Position numbers and translations under genes: made by a program. Below, piece after piece: positions 1-9,204 of a stretch of 52,126 nt of DNA; position 1 is the stretch's first letter, and every line of letters starts with the position of its first letter. This DNA is from a virus. Where the stretch lies: IMG/VR virus record IMGVR_UViG_3300032087_000495, positions 1-52,126 of that record. One strand, 5' to 3'. Under the pieces are notes generated by a model. That model had not been told where the DNA came from, ran no database searches, and saw only the letters and a program-made list of their open reading frames with translations.

Positions 1-420
1 TGGGCGTCGTATACCTACGACATTCAACAGATAGCTTCGGCCCTGCGCCACCGCTTTGGGCCCGAAGCGGTGGCAACCTATTATGGCGAAACCCCGCAGG
101 ATGAACGTCAAGAAACGGTCAACCGTTTTCAGGCCAAGGACAATCCGCTTCGTTTCTTTGTCGGTCAGCCGCGGACAGGTGGCTACGGGATCACGCTGAC
201 CGCGGCTAACACAATGATATACTACTCAAATAGCTACGACTTGGAAATACGGTTGCAGAGTGAGGACAGAGCGCACCGTATAGGACAGAACAACAAGGTG
301 ACATACATCGACTTGGTATCGCCGCGCACTATTGATGAAAAGATCCTGAAGACCTTACGCAACAAGATAAACCTTGCCGGTCAGGTGCTTGGAGAACAAG
401 CTAGAGAGTGGTTGGTTTAG
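1..420 (+). CDS. SNF2-family helicase, C-terminal part (5' end outside window)
   Basis: The reading frame is open from base 1, so this is the end of a longer gene. The 139 visible residues are a helicase C-terminal domain of SNF2/SWI2 type. They include a motif V-like GGYGITLTAAN and the motif VI signature QSEDRAHRIGQ, whose RIGQ ending is typical of SNF2 ATPases. The protein is expected to be an ATP-driven DNA translocase acting in replication, repair or transcription; the phage role is unknown. It is one of only two convincing plus-strand genes here. Its TAG stop (418-420) overlaps the TAA stop of the convergent minus-strand gene, and no terminator lies between them. Confidence 0.9.
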   Translation, partial: WASYTYDIQQIASALRHRFGPEAVATYYGETPQDERQETVNRFQAKDNPLRFFVGQPRTGGYGITLTAANTMIYYSNSYDLEIRLQSEDRAHRIGQNNKVTYIDLVSPRTIDEKILKTLRNKINLAGQVLGEQAREWLV

Positions 421-1094
421 CGGCGAGGGTAAGGGAATATACTGCCTATTCCTTGTTGAACAGCACCGCCTTTTGCAAATGCGAAATTGGCTTTTACGCC
501 AAGTCCAAGTCCTTTACTAGCTGGGTTAAACGGACTAAAACCCTGAAAACCAGTCGTTGTAGGACTAGAATATTGAGCTCCTAATATGCCTTGATTTAAA
601 CTAGCTTCTAAATTTTGTTGTGCTTGACTTTTTTGATTAGTAGGCGTTGAAAGAGACTTGGCTTTAGCCTGTGCATTCGCGTACATATCTGCCAGAGTTT
701 TAGCCGTAGGTGCGACAGTAGGTGTTGTGAGACTTACGGGAGTGCTTAAATTACTTGTTAGACCAAGCGCCTCATTCATAGACATGTTTTCCATAGACGT
801 GTCTAAGTTACCGCCCTTACTAGACGTGTCAGTTTTTCCCGTGCCGTATCCCGTGCCTAATCCAGCGGCGGCTGCCGCAGCAGCAGTATCTGCCGCAGCG
901 GAACGAGCGGCGCTGTCTTCACCACGATAACCGGTGTCAGGTGCAGGTGCAGGTGCAGGTGCAGGTGCAGGGTCTGCCTTAGCGCCGCCACCACCGCCGC
1001 CGCCGTCACCACCAAAGCAGCCGAACTTTATTTCAAACTCGTCTTTGCCTTCATAGATATCATGTAGGCCGTCATACCAACGCTTTTTATACAC
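417..1094 (-). CDS. Gly/Ala/Pro-rich putative virion protein, last gene of the late block
   Basis: A 225-residue protein of unknown function. It starts at GTG, overlapping the acyltransferase gene by 8 bases. The N-terminus (MYKKRWYDGLHD) is followed by a run of about eight glycines, a (PA) repeat near residues 43-53 and an Ala-rich stretch, so the first half is low complexity. The C-terminus has FAKGGAVQQGIGSIF, which echoes QQGIGSLMG at the end of the 1377-residue protein two genes upstream and QGVGSMM inside the 891-residue protein. I infer a virion or assembly protein from position and shared motif only. Confidence 0.6.
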   Translation of the reverse strand: MYKKRWYDGLHDIYEGKDEFEIKFGCFGGDGGGGGGGAKADPAPAPAPAPAPDTGYRGEDSAARSAAADTAAAAAAAGLGTGYGTGKTDTSSKGGNLDTSMENMSMNEALGLTSNLSTPVSLTTPTVAPTAKTLADMYANAQAKAKSLSTPTNQKSQAQQNLEASLNQGILGAQYSSPTTTGFQGFSPFNPASKGLGLGVKANFAFAKGGAVQQGIGSIFPYPRR

Positions 1095-1560
1095 AGCTAT
1101 GCCTCCGTCCTACGATATCTTCTTGTACGCCTGTAGCGTAACCTTTTTTCTTACCGTTTGCCTGCCGCAAGAACGTAGCTCCGTCATACGGGTACACTTC
1201 GATATACCGACTGGTCAACTCCTGCTGTACAAAACGTCCTATCTTCAGCGCGTTATTATACGGCGCAATGAAATCTATAACATAAAGTTTACCATCCGTG
1301 TGCGGCGTAAACCAGTCTTCGGGCTGCAACTTTCTTGTCCCATCTTCATATCCGTCTGCCGCTTCTTCTGTCAAAAAGGCATGTGTAAACAGGCCCGTGG
1401 GCCGCGGATAGATAGCTGTCTTGGATGTAATCTTGTTCTCATACACGACCGTCATCTTCTTTGCTTCGATAGCAGGGAGAACAAGTCGTTCAAGATCAGA
1501 CACATACCAGTCGCGGTGCATATCGGACTTGAGCATTAGTTGTAGTACGTCGTTGATCAT
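1087..1560 (-). CDS. HlyC-like toxin-activating lysine acyltransferase family protein
   Basis: A 157-residue protein resembling E. coli HlyC (RTX toxin acyltransferase family, which moves fatty acyl groups from acyl-ACP to lysines of protoxins). The alignment is clear by eye. MHRDWYVSDLERLVLPAI matches the HlyC block around LHRNWPVSLFAINVLPAI, so H15 corresponds to catalytic His23. PEDWFTPHTDGKLYVIDFIAP matches the block around AEDWTSGDRKWFIDWIAP, so D96 corresponds to Asp92. Length is near the family norm of about 170. It overlaps the upstream large virion gene by ATGA, so it is translated as part of the late block. No RTX protoxin is visible; a virion protein could be the substrate, which is inference. 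Confidence 0.75.
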   Translation of the reverse strand: MINDVLQLMLKSDMHRDWYVSDLERLVLPAIEAKKMTVVYENKITSKTAIYPRPTGLFTHAFLTEEAADGYEDGTRKLQPEDWFTPHTDGKLYVIDFIAPYNNALKIGRFVQQELTSRYIEVYPYDGATFLRQANGKKKGYATGVQEDIVGRRHSCV

Positions 1561-4500
1561 CCCATTAGGCTCCCGATACCTTGCTGACGGATTAGGCCAG
1601 AGGCTACATCGTTAGGGAACAGGGCAGCGTACTGTTGACGGTTCACCGGTCCGCTGGCCGCGGGCGGTGGAGGTGGAGGCGCTGCCGACGCAAGGGTGGT
1701 TGTGGGAGGTGGTGCCACCGGTTGCGCCGGAACTGGTTGTTGAAGAGAAGATTGTTGGTTTATTAGCTCATCTGCTCTCCGTTTTACATCTAGTGTTCTT
1801 TCTTCTAAAGAACGAGATATGTTCCGTCCTCGCAGAATCTCCTCTGGGGGTAAAGTAACTTCTTTTTGAAGTGCACTACGTTCTTCACCAGTGGCTGCAA
1901 CAAAACCTGCGTTAATTAAGGCTGATTTAAGTCTTCGGTTGGCTGCGCGTACTGAACGTGGGTTATTACTCAATCCTTTTTCTAAAACATCGGCATAAAA
2001 TTTAGGATCTAAAGCAGCCTTTTCTAAAATACCAAACACTAAAGTGTCTGGAGTATCTATTAGTAATCTTTGGAACTCATTTGCCGCAATCATAGGTTCT
2101 GCAAGTCCCTGACCCTGACCCGGAGCTATTTGAGTAGCGGCACGACCTATTCTTAATCCAGTCAACCTAGTGGCTAATTGAAAAGCTCTTTCGCTTTTAG
2201 GCATAATGTCACCGAGTGACACAGCTTCCCCTGTTTTAGTCAAAGCTCTTTGAGATTGAACACCCACGTTCATAATCTCAGTTAAACGAAGGGCAAACCC
2301 CTCATCTACAAGCCCCTCTTGTCTCATAAGATCTAAAGGACTTGGTTGTCCGGGAACCATAGGGGTGGTTAAAAATTGTTTATATTTTGCAAAATTAAAC
2401 ACCGTATCGCCGCTCTTATTAGGTGCGCTGGTGGCATACATACGAGCTTTCTGTAGAACCATGCTACGAAGTCCATCAGAAGCGCCGGGATGCGTGGCAT
2501 CCGCTCTCTTAGCATTACGAATTAAAGTTTTAAAACCTTTTACGTCACTAGCTTTTTGAGTGCCGGGATTTGCAATAACAGATCCAACTAAACCCATTGG
2601 GTCCGAATCTGCCCCAAGAGAGTTTTTGTAAGATATCTCATTAGCTAACCGTTGTTGATAGAAACCTTCTGGAGGCACATTGTTGCCTAAAGGAGATCCC
2701 TCCGGGGTAGCGGCGCGAGGGTCACCAGTTTCTCTTATCCTCCTAAGTAATAATTTTTCTGCTGACTCTACAGAAGCTAAATCACTAACTATGTCAGGAA
2801 AACGAGGTGCTCCATTTTCTAAAAACAAAACATTTCTGTAATCTTTTTTAAATTGGTTAAGTGCTTCAACAGATACTCTACCTGTTGTAGGGTCTACTAA
2901 GTTTTCAAAAGCGACCCGCATTAAAGTTTCTTGCGCTCCAGTCATGGTTCCTAAAGTGGCACTAAGTCCTAAATCTTTCACTTTTTCCGCACCTAATTCT
3001 TGCGCTAGAAAAGTCATAGATTTGTTCATCTGATCAAATTTTAAACTGGTTTCATCACCGCCACCAGAAAACAACGATTTATGGAGGAGCTCCGGTAATA
3101 TATGACGTGCGCCAGATGAATCCCTTTCTACAATTTTAGCTGGAAAAGCTCTTGTAAATACATCGTTTAACTTTCTTGAAAAGTTATACGCATCGCGTAT
3201 AGCAGTTTGATTTGCAGTTAAAGGTTCCGCATCACTAAAAGTAATTGTCCCGTCTTCTTGACGAACACCGCCCGACTTTACACCAATATCATCTACTAAA
3301 GCTCCTGCAAGCTTATTAAGAACACGAGCTTCGTTAAATTGACTATTACCAGTAAATTCACGAGCCTTATCCTGTAAACGGCTTTTAACAATCATAACGT
3401 CTTTTAAAGTTACCGGCTCAAAAGCAGCCCCTTCTACAATCTGTGGTGCAGCTTCTTTAACTTCCAAAGGACTTTCGATATCGTCCGCTCTTGCCCGAAG
3501 TAAATCAGCCTCCTCTCTCAACCGATCAGCCGTTTCTTTAAAGGAAACTCCCGCCACACGGTCTTGTTCAAATAAATCCATTTGGCTCTTAGCAAGCCTA
3601 TCGTTAGTCGCTGCAAACTTTCTCAAAATATCTGGGTTGTCGGCTGGGCCGCGAGGTTTCCGGATTTGATTCAATCTTATTCTTTTATTAAATGATTCCA
3701 GAGCTTCTTCAGATACTTGTCCGCTTAGTTCTTCAACACGACTTTCAGCAACCGGTTTAGCAGGTTCTACTCGTTGTTGAGCGTTACGTATCTCAATTTC
3801 GTTATTTATTATTTTTGCTTTGTTTCTTAAAGCGTTAAGCAACCTGTTCCGTTGTGGAGCTTTCATGTTTGAGGTAGATAAATCAATGTTTTCTGTTCTA
3901 GATATGGCGCTCTGAACAAGGTTTAATTGGCCTTCTAAGGTATTATCTTGAAGAGCCGGGTTTAATTCATTGTCAAAATAAGTTTTAACAGAGGGATCTT
4001 GAGCTTGAACATCGTTTATAGCGTCTTGGCTCTTTGTTATCTTCTTATTTAAAACATCTATTCTGGCCAAATCAATTTCAGCGGTTTCTGGATTTATGCC
4101 CCGTGAATTAAAAATAAATCTACGAGCCTCTGGAGGGAGATATTGTATAGACCCTTGAGCCTCTGCTTCTAATTCATCAAGAATTTGGGTAAATATGGGA
4201 ACGTCAATTTGTTCAGAACCATCTATTTTGTCATAGAATTGATTTTCCGCCTTACGAGTTTCCTGTATAACTCTTGCAGTCACCGTCTCAATAGTTTTTC
4301 CCGCTTCCATAGCCGCTCTGGTGTCTGTAACCGGATCTTTGGCTTCATCCACCATCATTCTGCCATCATCTGTTTTTTTGGTAGGCGCAACAGCTTTATT
4401 AATACGTTTTGCCTGATCTAATGCATCTGACAGGCGTTGAATAATTGTGCCTTCCATTAGACGCTCACGTAATCTAGATGCTTCAGCCAATAATCTAGGG

Positions 4501-5690
4501 TCTCCAGACGCATCCATTACTTCAACTAAATTTGTTAAGGCTTTATAATCCTGTGCCAGAGCTTTTCTCATCGTTGGACCAAAAGTTTTATCTTTAGCCA
4601 AAGCATTTTGTAATTCAGAGGTGATTTCGTCAAAAGCCACGTTAGCGGTTGGACGATTTGCGGGCATGGTTATACCCATCTCTTCTGCAAACTGCTTGAC
4701 GGCGTCTGGGCCACGCAGTCTATCTAAAACTGCCTGCGGGTTACCACCGTTTTCTATCATGTATTTAACTAAAGCGTCAGCTTGTCTTTGTTCCCGACCA
4801 CCTTTCGTGAGCATTTGACCAATGCTCTTTAAAGATGAGCCTATTTTTTCAATAGATCCCACGACAAAAGGAGAAGTGCTCCCCGCTCCGGCCTCTGCAA
4901 GAAAACGCAAGGTAACGTCTCCGGGATAATTAGCCTCTGCTATACCCCCTGCAACGGCAGCTTGACCAATCGCCGCGCCCTCTAATGTTAAAAACCTGCC
5001 GGGCTGTTCTAACGCGGTGCGTTGAATGGCTTGAATCGGTGTTTCTTTTACGCCCACCATTCTAGTCACGCGGTCAGCTAGACTCGCTGCGTTTGGCAAA
5101 AGCTTTTGTGTGAACATATATGTGCTAAGTGGTAAGGGCAGGGCAGAGCCAAACGTATACCCACCCTCAGAAAATGGTCTTGAAGAAGGAGCAAACTTAG
5201 GCTCTTCTCCTAAAACAGCGTCAGATACAGTGTCTCCAAACAAAAACCCTGAACCTGCGCCAATCGCAGTGGTTGCCATAATGGTTAGAGGAACCGTAGC
5301 GGCAGCAGCCGGAGGAAAAGCCGCGGCTACAAAAGGAGATGCGGCTTGACCTATTTGATAGCCCATCATGCCGCCCGCAGCGGTTGGTGTGCCTTCTAAA
5401 AACCCCCGCTGAACGCCTTCAACTGCTGCTTCCAAAGGTCCTTTTGGAGAGAACCCATACACTTGAGACAGAATTTGTTCTTCTGTAGCTCCTCCAGCAA
5501 GAGCTTTCTGCACATCTATACCACCCGGAAAATTATCTTGAGCATATTCCAGTAACCTTTTGTTACTAAATTGTGCAAAGCCCTCTGGGTTAGCTTCAAG
5601 GAAACCCTTCTGAAACTCTGTAATACGATCTGCACGAGATTGTGATACCTCGTAAGCGGGGGATGTCGGAGACGTTTCTACTTCAGCCAT
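1557..5690 (-). CDS. Very large putative internal virion / ejection protein (1377 aa)
   Basis: Not matched to a named family. The N-terminal 90 residues are charged and helical (ITEFQKGFLEANPEGFAQF). Residues about 105-165 hold an Ala/Gly/Pro-rich hydrophobic stretch that could enter a membrane. Most of the remainder is Lys/Glu/Gln/Arg-rich predicted helix, and the tail is Pro-rich and ends QQGIGSLMG. Size, composition and place after the tail genes fit the large ejection proteins of podoviruses (P22 gp16/gp20 or T7 gp15/gp16 analogues). I see no lytic transglycosylase motif. It overlaps the acyltransferase by ATGA and lies 2 bases after the 891-residue gene. Confidence 0.6.
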   Translation of the reverse strand: MAEVETSPTSPAYEVSQSRADRITEFQKGFLEANPEGFAQFSNKRLLEYAQDNFPGGIDVQKALAGGATEEQILSQVYGFSPKGPLEAAVEGVQRGFLEGTPTAAGGMMGYQIGQAASPFVAAAFPPAAAATVPLTIMATTAIGAGSGFLFGDTVSDAVLGEEPKFAPSSRPFSEGGYTFGSALPLPLSTYMFTQKLLPNAASLADRVTRMVGVKETPIQAIQRTALEQPGRFLTLEGAAIGQAAVAGGIAEANYPGDVTLRFLAEAGAGSTSPFVVGSIEKIGSSLKSIGQMLTKGGREQRQADALVKYMIENGGNPQAVLDRLRGPDAVKQFAEEMGITMPANRPTANVAFDEITSELQNALAKDKTFGPTMRKALAQDYKALTNLVEVMDASGDPRLLAEASRLRERLMEGTIIQRLSDALDQAKRINKAVAPTKKTDDGRMMVDEAKDPVTDTRAAMEAGKTIETVTARVIQETRKAENQFYDKIDGSEQIDVPIFTQILDELEAEAQGSIQYLPPEARRFIFNSRGINPETAEIDLARIDVLNKKITKSQDAINDVQAQDPSVKTYFDNELNPALQDNTLEGQLNLVQSAISRTENIDLSTSNMKAPQRNRLLNALRNKAKIINNEIEIRNAQQRVEPAKPVAESRVEELSGQVSEEALESFNKRIRLNQIRKPRGPADNPDILRKFAATNDRLAKSQMDLFEQDRVAGVSFKETADRLREEADLLRARADDIESPLEVKEAAPQIVEGAAFEPVTLKDVMIVKSRLQDKAREFTGNSQFNEARVLNKLAGALVDDIGVKSGGVRQEDGTITFSDAEPLTANQTAIRDAYNFSRKLNDVFTRAFPAKIVERDSSGARHILPELLHKSLFSGGGDETSLKFDQMNKSMTFLAQELGAEKVKDLGLSATLGTMTGAQETLMRVAFENLVDPTTGRVSVEALNQFKKDYRNVLFLENGAPRFPDIVSDLASVESAEKLLLRRIRETGDPRAATPEGSPLGNNVPPEGFYQQRLANEISYKNSLGADSDPMGLVGSVIANPGTQKASDVKGFKTLIRNAKRADATHPGASDGLRSMVLQKARMYATSAPNKSGDTVFNFAKYKQFLTTPMVPGQPSPLDLMRQEGLVDEGFALRLTEIMNVGVQSQRALTKTGEAVSLGDIMPKSERAFQLATRLTGLRIGRAATQIAPGQGQGLAEPMIAANEFQRLLIDTPDTLVFGILEKAALDPKFYADVLEKGLSNNPRSVRAANRRLKSALINAGFVAATGEERSALQKEVTLPPEEILRGRNISRSLEERTLDVKRRADELINQQSSLQQPVPAQPVAPPPTTTLASAAPPPPPPAASGPVNRQQYAALFPNDVASGLIRQQGIGSLMG

Positions 5691-5692
5691 AT

Positions 5693-8368
5693 CTATCCAC
5701 CAAATAAATCATCAGCCACCTCCGCATCCGATCTTGGAGGTTTTGGCTTTGGGTCTACAACAGTTTCTAATTTGTCCGCTAATTTAGCATATGTATCGCG
5801 GACAGCTTTTAAAGAAGCCAAAGCATTTCGTCTTTTTCCAACGTCTGCTCCCTTTGGACTTCCCTGTAATTCAAGCTCTATGGGATCTATTTTAGAATTT
5901 AAAAACGCCACCGTTGACTTTGCTTTGTTAAGAGCAGATTTTTCTCCTTTAGTGAAAGCAGCAGGCTCTGGTAATTTAGATTGAATTTCTTTCCGCAATT
6001 CCTTATCCGCTTTACCTTTAACCGCTTCTAAATAAATTAAAGTTGCGTTTTGATTAATACTATCAATAATTGCTCTTGATTCTGCCGCGGCAGGAGCAGC
6101 TTGAGCCGTTCCTAAACTAACAAATTCAACACCTCTGTTTAAAAATTCACCAAAAGCGGTAGGGGCTCCAAAAGCATCCGAAACATCAATTCCATCTAGT
6201 AGGTCTGAGTAAGTTGTTTTACTGATATCATCTCCTGTTGGAATAGCCCCCACATCTTGTTGAGTAATATCAGTTCCTAGTGCCGTGGTTGTATCAGCCG
6301 TAGCGGCAGGAGTTGTAGCGGTTGTAGCAGCGCCAGCAGACGTATCAGTTGCGTCTGCGCCAGCAGCGCCTGAACCTAACGGAGCGACACGGAAGCCTGC
6401 GGCATCACGAGCCTCACGAGCACGTACAACCCGGTCGGGTAGCTTTCTAGCCGGTTTAATAACCATTTTTCCAATAGTTTCATCAAAGACAGGACCCATG
6501 TCTGTGTAACGCAGCATGGAGGCTTCAAGGTCTGCTGTCTCTTGCTCACCAAGATCTCCAGTTTCGTAAAGTTTAAGTTTTTCAACATTTGTAAGTTGAC
6601 TAAGAAGCTTACCTTCAAGACCCTTACCAAACTTATCCAGTCCTGTGGCGGCCTCTTTTACCAATACCTCACGTTCTTTAAGTTTTAGTTTCTTATTCTC
6701 CAAAACTTGCTTGTTTGCTTCAATCGCCGCACGTTGCAGCATGTCCGCTTCTTTTAGATTTTGATCTTCCATAGCAATGGCTTGATCAATAGACTTCATC
6801 TGAACGTCAATATCTTTTAGCTCTCTACTAAGCTTTTGGTTGTTTTCTTGTATCTGAAGGGCCTGAACATGTGCTTTATCTTGTGCGGCTATGGTATTCA
6901 TGCCTCTCAAACCGATTTGCTCTAATGCTTGCTCACCTTTTAAAAGTTGAGTTGCAATGGCGTTTTGTTTTTCAAGCTGTTTACTAAGACGAATAGATTC
7001 TTTGTCCCCCGCCTGTCTTAATCTTTCTATGGTCTGTGCTGCTAACTGCTGATCGTCTTGTAAAGAAGCTTTCCAGTTGGCTTGATTCTGAGCCAGTTCC
7101 ATCTCTCCAACCTGCTTCAACATAATTTCTTGTATTCTGTAACCAGCCTCAAGCGCAGCTTTTCTTTCATCTGCCGCAGCTTTGGTTTTTGCGGCAAGTG
7201 CCGTTTCCGCAGATCCGAGGGCCGCGAGTTGTAACGCCTGCTTCTCTTTATCTAAACCAGTTTTAAACTCACCTAGTTTGGCAGCCCGTGCGCCAATAGT
7301 CTGAGGCAGTTGCGTGGTCCGCGCTGCCATAGCCAAGCGCTCTGCTGCGCTCATACCGGGGCGTTCATCCTCCATAGGTGCAGCAAAAGCAAGCGCGGTG
7401 TTGGCTATATCGAACAGCATTTGAGATTTAGTTAGGTCTTCTTGCTGTTGAATACGAGCAGAAGGGTCACCAATGATACCTTGACGCGCAGCCATCCGCT
7501 CTCGCGCAAGTTGACCCAGATCTCCGGGGACATTAGCAAAAGGATCGCCGCCCGCCTGCATCATTTTAACCGGCTGGTTGTCTCCGCGGCGGACCAGCCC
7601 GCCTTCCTTAAAATTTACGGGAGGCGGCCCTCCCATACCGGCTGGGGGCGTCGGTGGGGTCACTGTGGACATAATACCCTGCGCCATAGCGCCCTGTACA
7701 GGCTCTGCCATTTCCTGTTGCGCCAAGCCGCCAATGCCTTGGTCTACTGCGCCCATCACCATAGCGGGCTGCACCAGTGTCAGGACCGACTCAGGGGTCT
7801 GTCTGGCGTCTTCTTCGCCAACCACACCAGCAAGCTCCTCATAGCGCTCCTCAACTGTCGCTTCATCTCCACGTATAGTGTTCATAACCGTCTCAAAATC
7901 TTCGGCTTGGTCGAGGTTTGTAATTTCCTGCTCTGCTGTAGCCAAAGCGCCCTCAAGCACTTGCGGGTCTATGGCCTGTCCGCCTTCCATAGGGGGTGGA
8001 GCCGCAGGCATAGCAGGTGGGGCCGACATTTCTGGCGGCATCATTGAACCGACGCCCTGTGCCATAGCCGGATCACCGCCCATCGCCATGCCTACTGGTT
8101 GTTCCTGTTTTGATTGATTTAACAAAGCCAATAACTCTTCAACAGAAATACCTAGACGCTGTGCTTCTGCGGCCAACGGCGCTGCCTGATCGCCAAGATA
8201 ATCCTGTAAAGACCTACTTGCTACACCGCCTTGCTCATATTTCTTGGCAGCAACAGGGTCCATTTTCATCTGCACTTCTTCTGGCAGCTTTGAAAAGCCC
8301 TTATACTCGTTAGGCACGGCCTGACCACCGTTGGCAAACATCTGTCTGGCTAATACGCTTCTGTTCAT
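5693..8368 (-). CDS. Large coiled-coil putative virion protein with GG motifs (891 aa)
   Basis: Function unknown. The first ~300 residues are rich in Met, Pro, Gly and Gln and carry repeated short motifs: MFANGGQAVPNEYKGF, KYEQGGVASR, FKEGGLVRRGD, MMQAGGDPF, AQGVGSMM and DQGIGGL. Residues about 330-640 are Lys/Glu/Gln/Ala-rich with heptad-like spacing, so probably coiled coil. The C-terminal third has an Ala/Thr-rich linker and another helical segment. It shares short motifs with its neighbours and probably belongs to the ejected or internal protein set. It abuts the 278-residue gene at base 8368. Confidence 0.6.
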   Translation of the reverse strand: MNRSVLARQMFANGGQAVPNEYKGFSKLPEEVQMKMDPVAAKKYEQGGVASRSLQDYLGDQAAPLAAEAQRLGISVEELLALLNQSKQEQPVGMAMGGDPAMAQGVGSMMPPEMSAPPAMPAAPPPMEGGQAIDPQVLEGALATAEQEITNLDQAEDFETVMNTIRGDEATVEERYEELAGVVGEEDARQTPESVLTLVQPAMVMGAVDQGIGGLAQQEMAEPVQGAMAQGIMSTVTPPTPPAGMGGPPPVNFKEGGLVRRGDNQPVKMMQAGGDPFANVPGDLGQLARERMAARQGIIGDPSARIQQQEDLTKSQMLFDIANTALAFAAPMEDERPGMSAAERLAMAARTTQLPQTIGARAAKLGEFKTGLDKEKQALQLAALGSAETALAAKTKAAADERKAALEAGYRIQEIMLKQVGEMELAQNQANWKASLQDDQQLAAQTIERLRQAGDKESIRLSKQLEKQNAIATQLLKGEQALEQIGLRGMNTIAAQDKAHVQALQIQENNQKLSRELKDIDVQMKSIDQAIAMEDQNLKEADMLQRAAIEANKQVLENKKLKLKEREVLVKEAATGLDKFGKGLEGKLLSQLTNVEKLKLYETGDLGEQETADLEASMLRYTDMGPVFDETIGKMVIKPARKLPDRVVRAREARDAAGFRVAPLGSGAAGADATDTSAGAATTATTPAATADTTTALGTDITQQDVGAIPTGDDISKTTYSDLLDGIDVSDAFGAPTAFGEFLNRGVEFVSLGTAQAAPAAAESRAIIDSINQNATLIYLEAVKGKADKELRKEIQSKLPEPAAFTKGEKSALNKAKSTVAFLNSKIDPIELELQGSPKGADVGKRRNALASLKAVRDTYAKLADKLETVVDPKPKPPRSDAEVADDLFGG

Positions 8369-9204
8369 TAGAATAACCCCGCTGTTTTAGCGCCTGCTGC
8401 CGCTGATAATCCTGCAATACCCAAACCCAAATAAGTCTGAGCCGGTGATACATTAGGTGCAGTAGCCGAAGTGATAGTCTGCTGTGACGTTGGAGCACCT
8501 TTATAGATGTCTGACAAGAATCCATAACGCTGGTACGGCTCATACAACTGCGCCAGATCGCTCTGCCGCTGTGCTTCAATCTCTGCCTGCTGTTGCGCCT
8601 GCTGCTGTTTACCCAAATTAAACTGTGTTTCTATGTCTTGCAGTGTTTGCTGTTGTGACTGCTGTCCTAGTGCCGCTTGACGAAGGCCAAGCTGCCCTAG
8701 CGCTTCTGCTTGTGCCGCCTGCGCCTGTTGCGCCTGTAAAAAGTTCTGTGCCTGCGCCTGTGCTAAGGCTGCTGCACGGTTACGACCTATCTCTGCCTGC
8801 TGTATCGCGGCCCGTGATCCGCCAAATGCAGACGGACCTCCGGGTTGCCCCACCGCGCCGAGACCAGCCTGTGCGGCTTGTATGTTGTAAGACCTGTCAA
8901 TTTCAGCTTGAATAGCTGCTTGATACGGGTTCATAAACTGGGTGATACCAGACGGATCTAGCGTGGTCTTTGCTTCACCCAACGCGGTTCCTGCGTCGGT
9001 TAAATACTGTTCAAAACCACCAATACCGCCTGTAGCAGGGGATGCATCCGCGATAGCCTGTGTCTGTAAGCCAGACATTTGAGCGACTTGCTGAATTGGA
9101 ACGGTAATCGGCTGGTCAGCTAGCTTTTTAGCAGACTCAAGAAGCCCAATTTTATAGGCTTCTATTTCAGGGGCTTCTCTGACGATTTGGGTTTCTACTG
9201 CCAT
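8368..9204 (-). CDS. Gln/Ala-rich putative internal virion protein (278 aa)
   Basis: Unrecognised family. Residues about 105-215 are dominated by Ala and Gln in a helical pattern (QAQAQNFLQAQQAQAAQAEA). The C-terminal 30 residues are small and hydrophobic (TYLGLGIAGLSAAAGAKTAGLF). It sits between two other large virion candidates and shares single-base junctions with both (8368 and 9204). An internal virion or ejection protein is the likeliest role, inferred from composition and position; composition alone could mislead. Confidence 0.55.
   Translation of the reverse strand: MAVETQIVREAPEIEAYKIGLLESAKKLADQPITVPIQQVAQMSGLQTQAIADASPATGGIGGFEQYLTDAGTALGEAKTTLDPSGITQFMNPYQAAIQAEIDRSYNIQAAQAGLGAVGQPGGPSAFGGSRAAIQQAEIGRNRAAALAQAQAQNFLQAQQAQAAQAEALGQLGLRQAALGQQSQQQTLQDIETQFNLGKQQQAQQQAEIEAQRQSDLAQLYEPYQRYGFLSDIYKGAPTSQQTITSATAPNVSPAQTYLGLGIAGLSAAAGAKTAGLF

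Noticed and set aside
4185-8313. Plus-strand frames of 60-201 codons opposite the large late genes
   Set aside because: All lie antisense to long, well-packed minus-strand genes and lack sites or family patterns; they are shadows.
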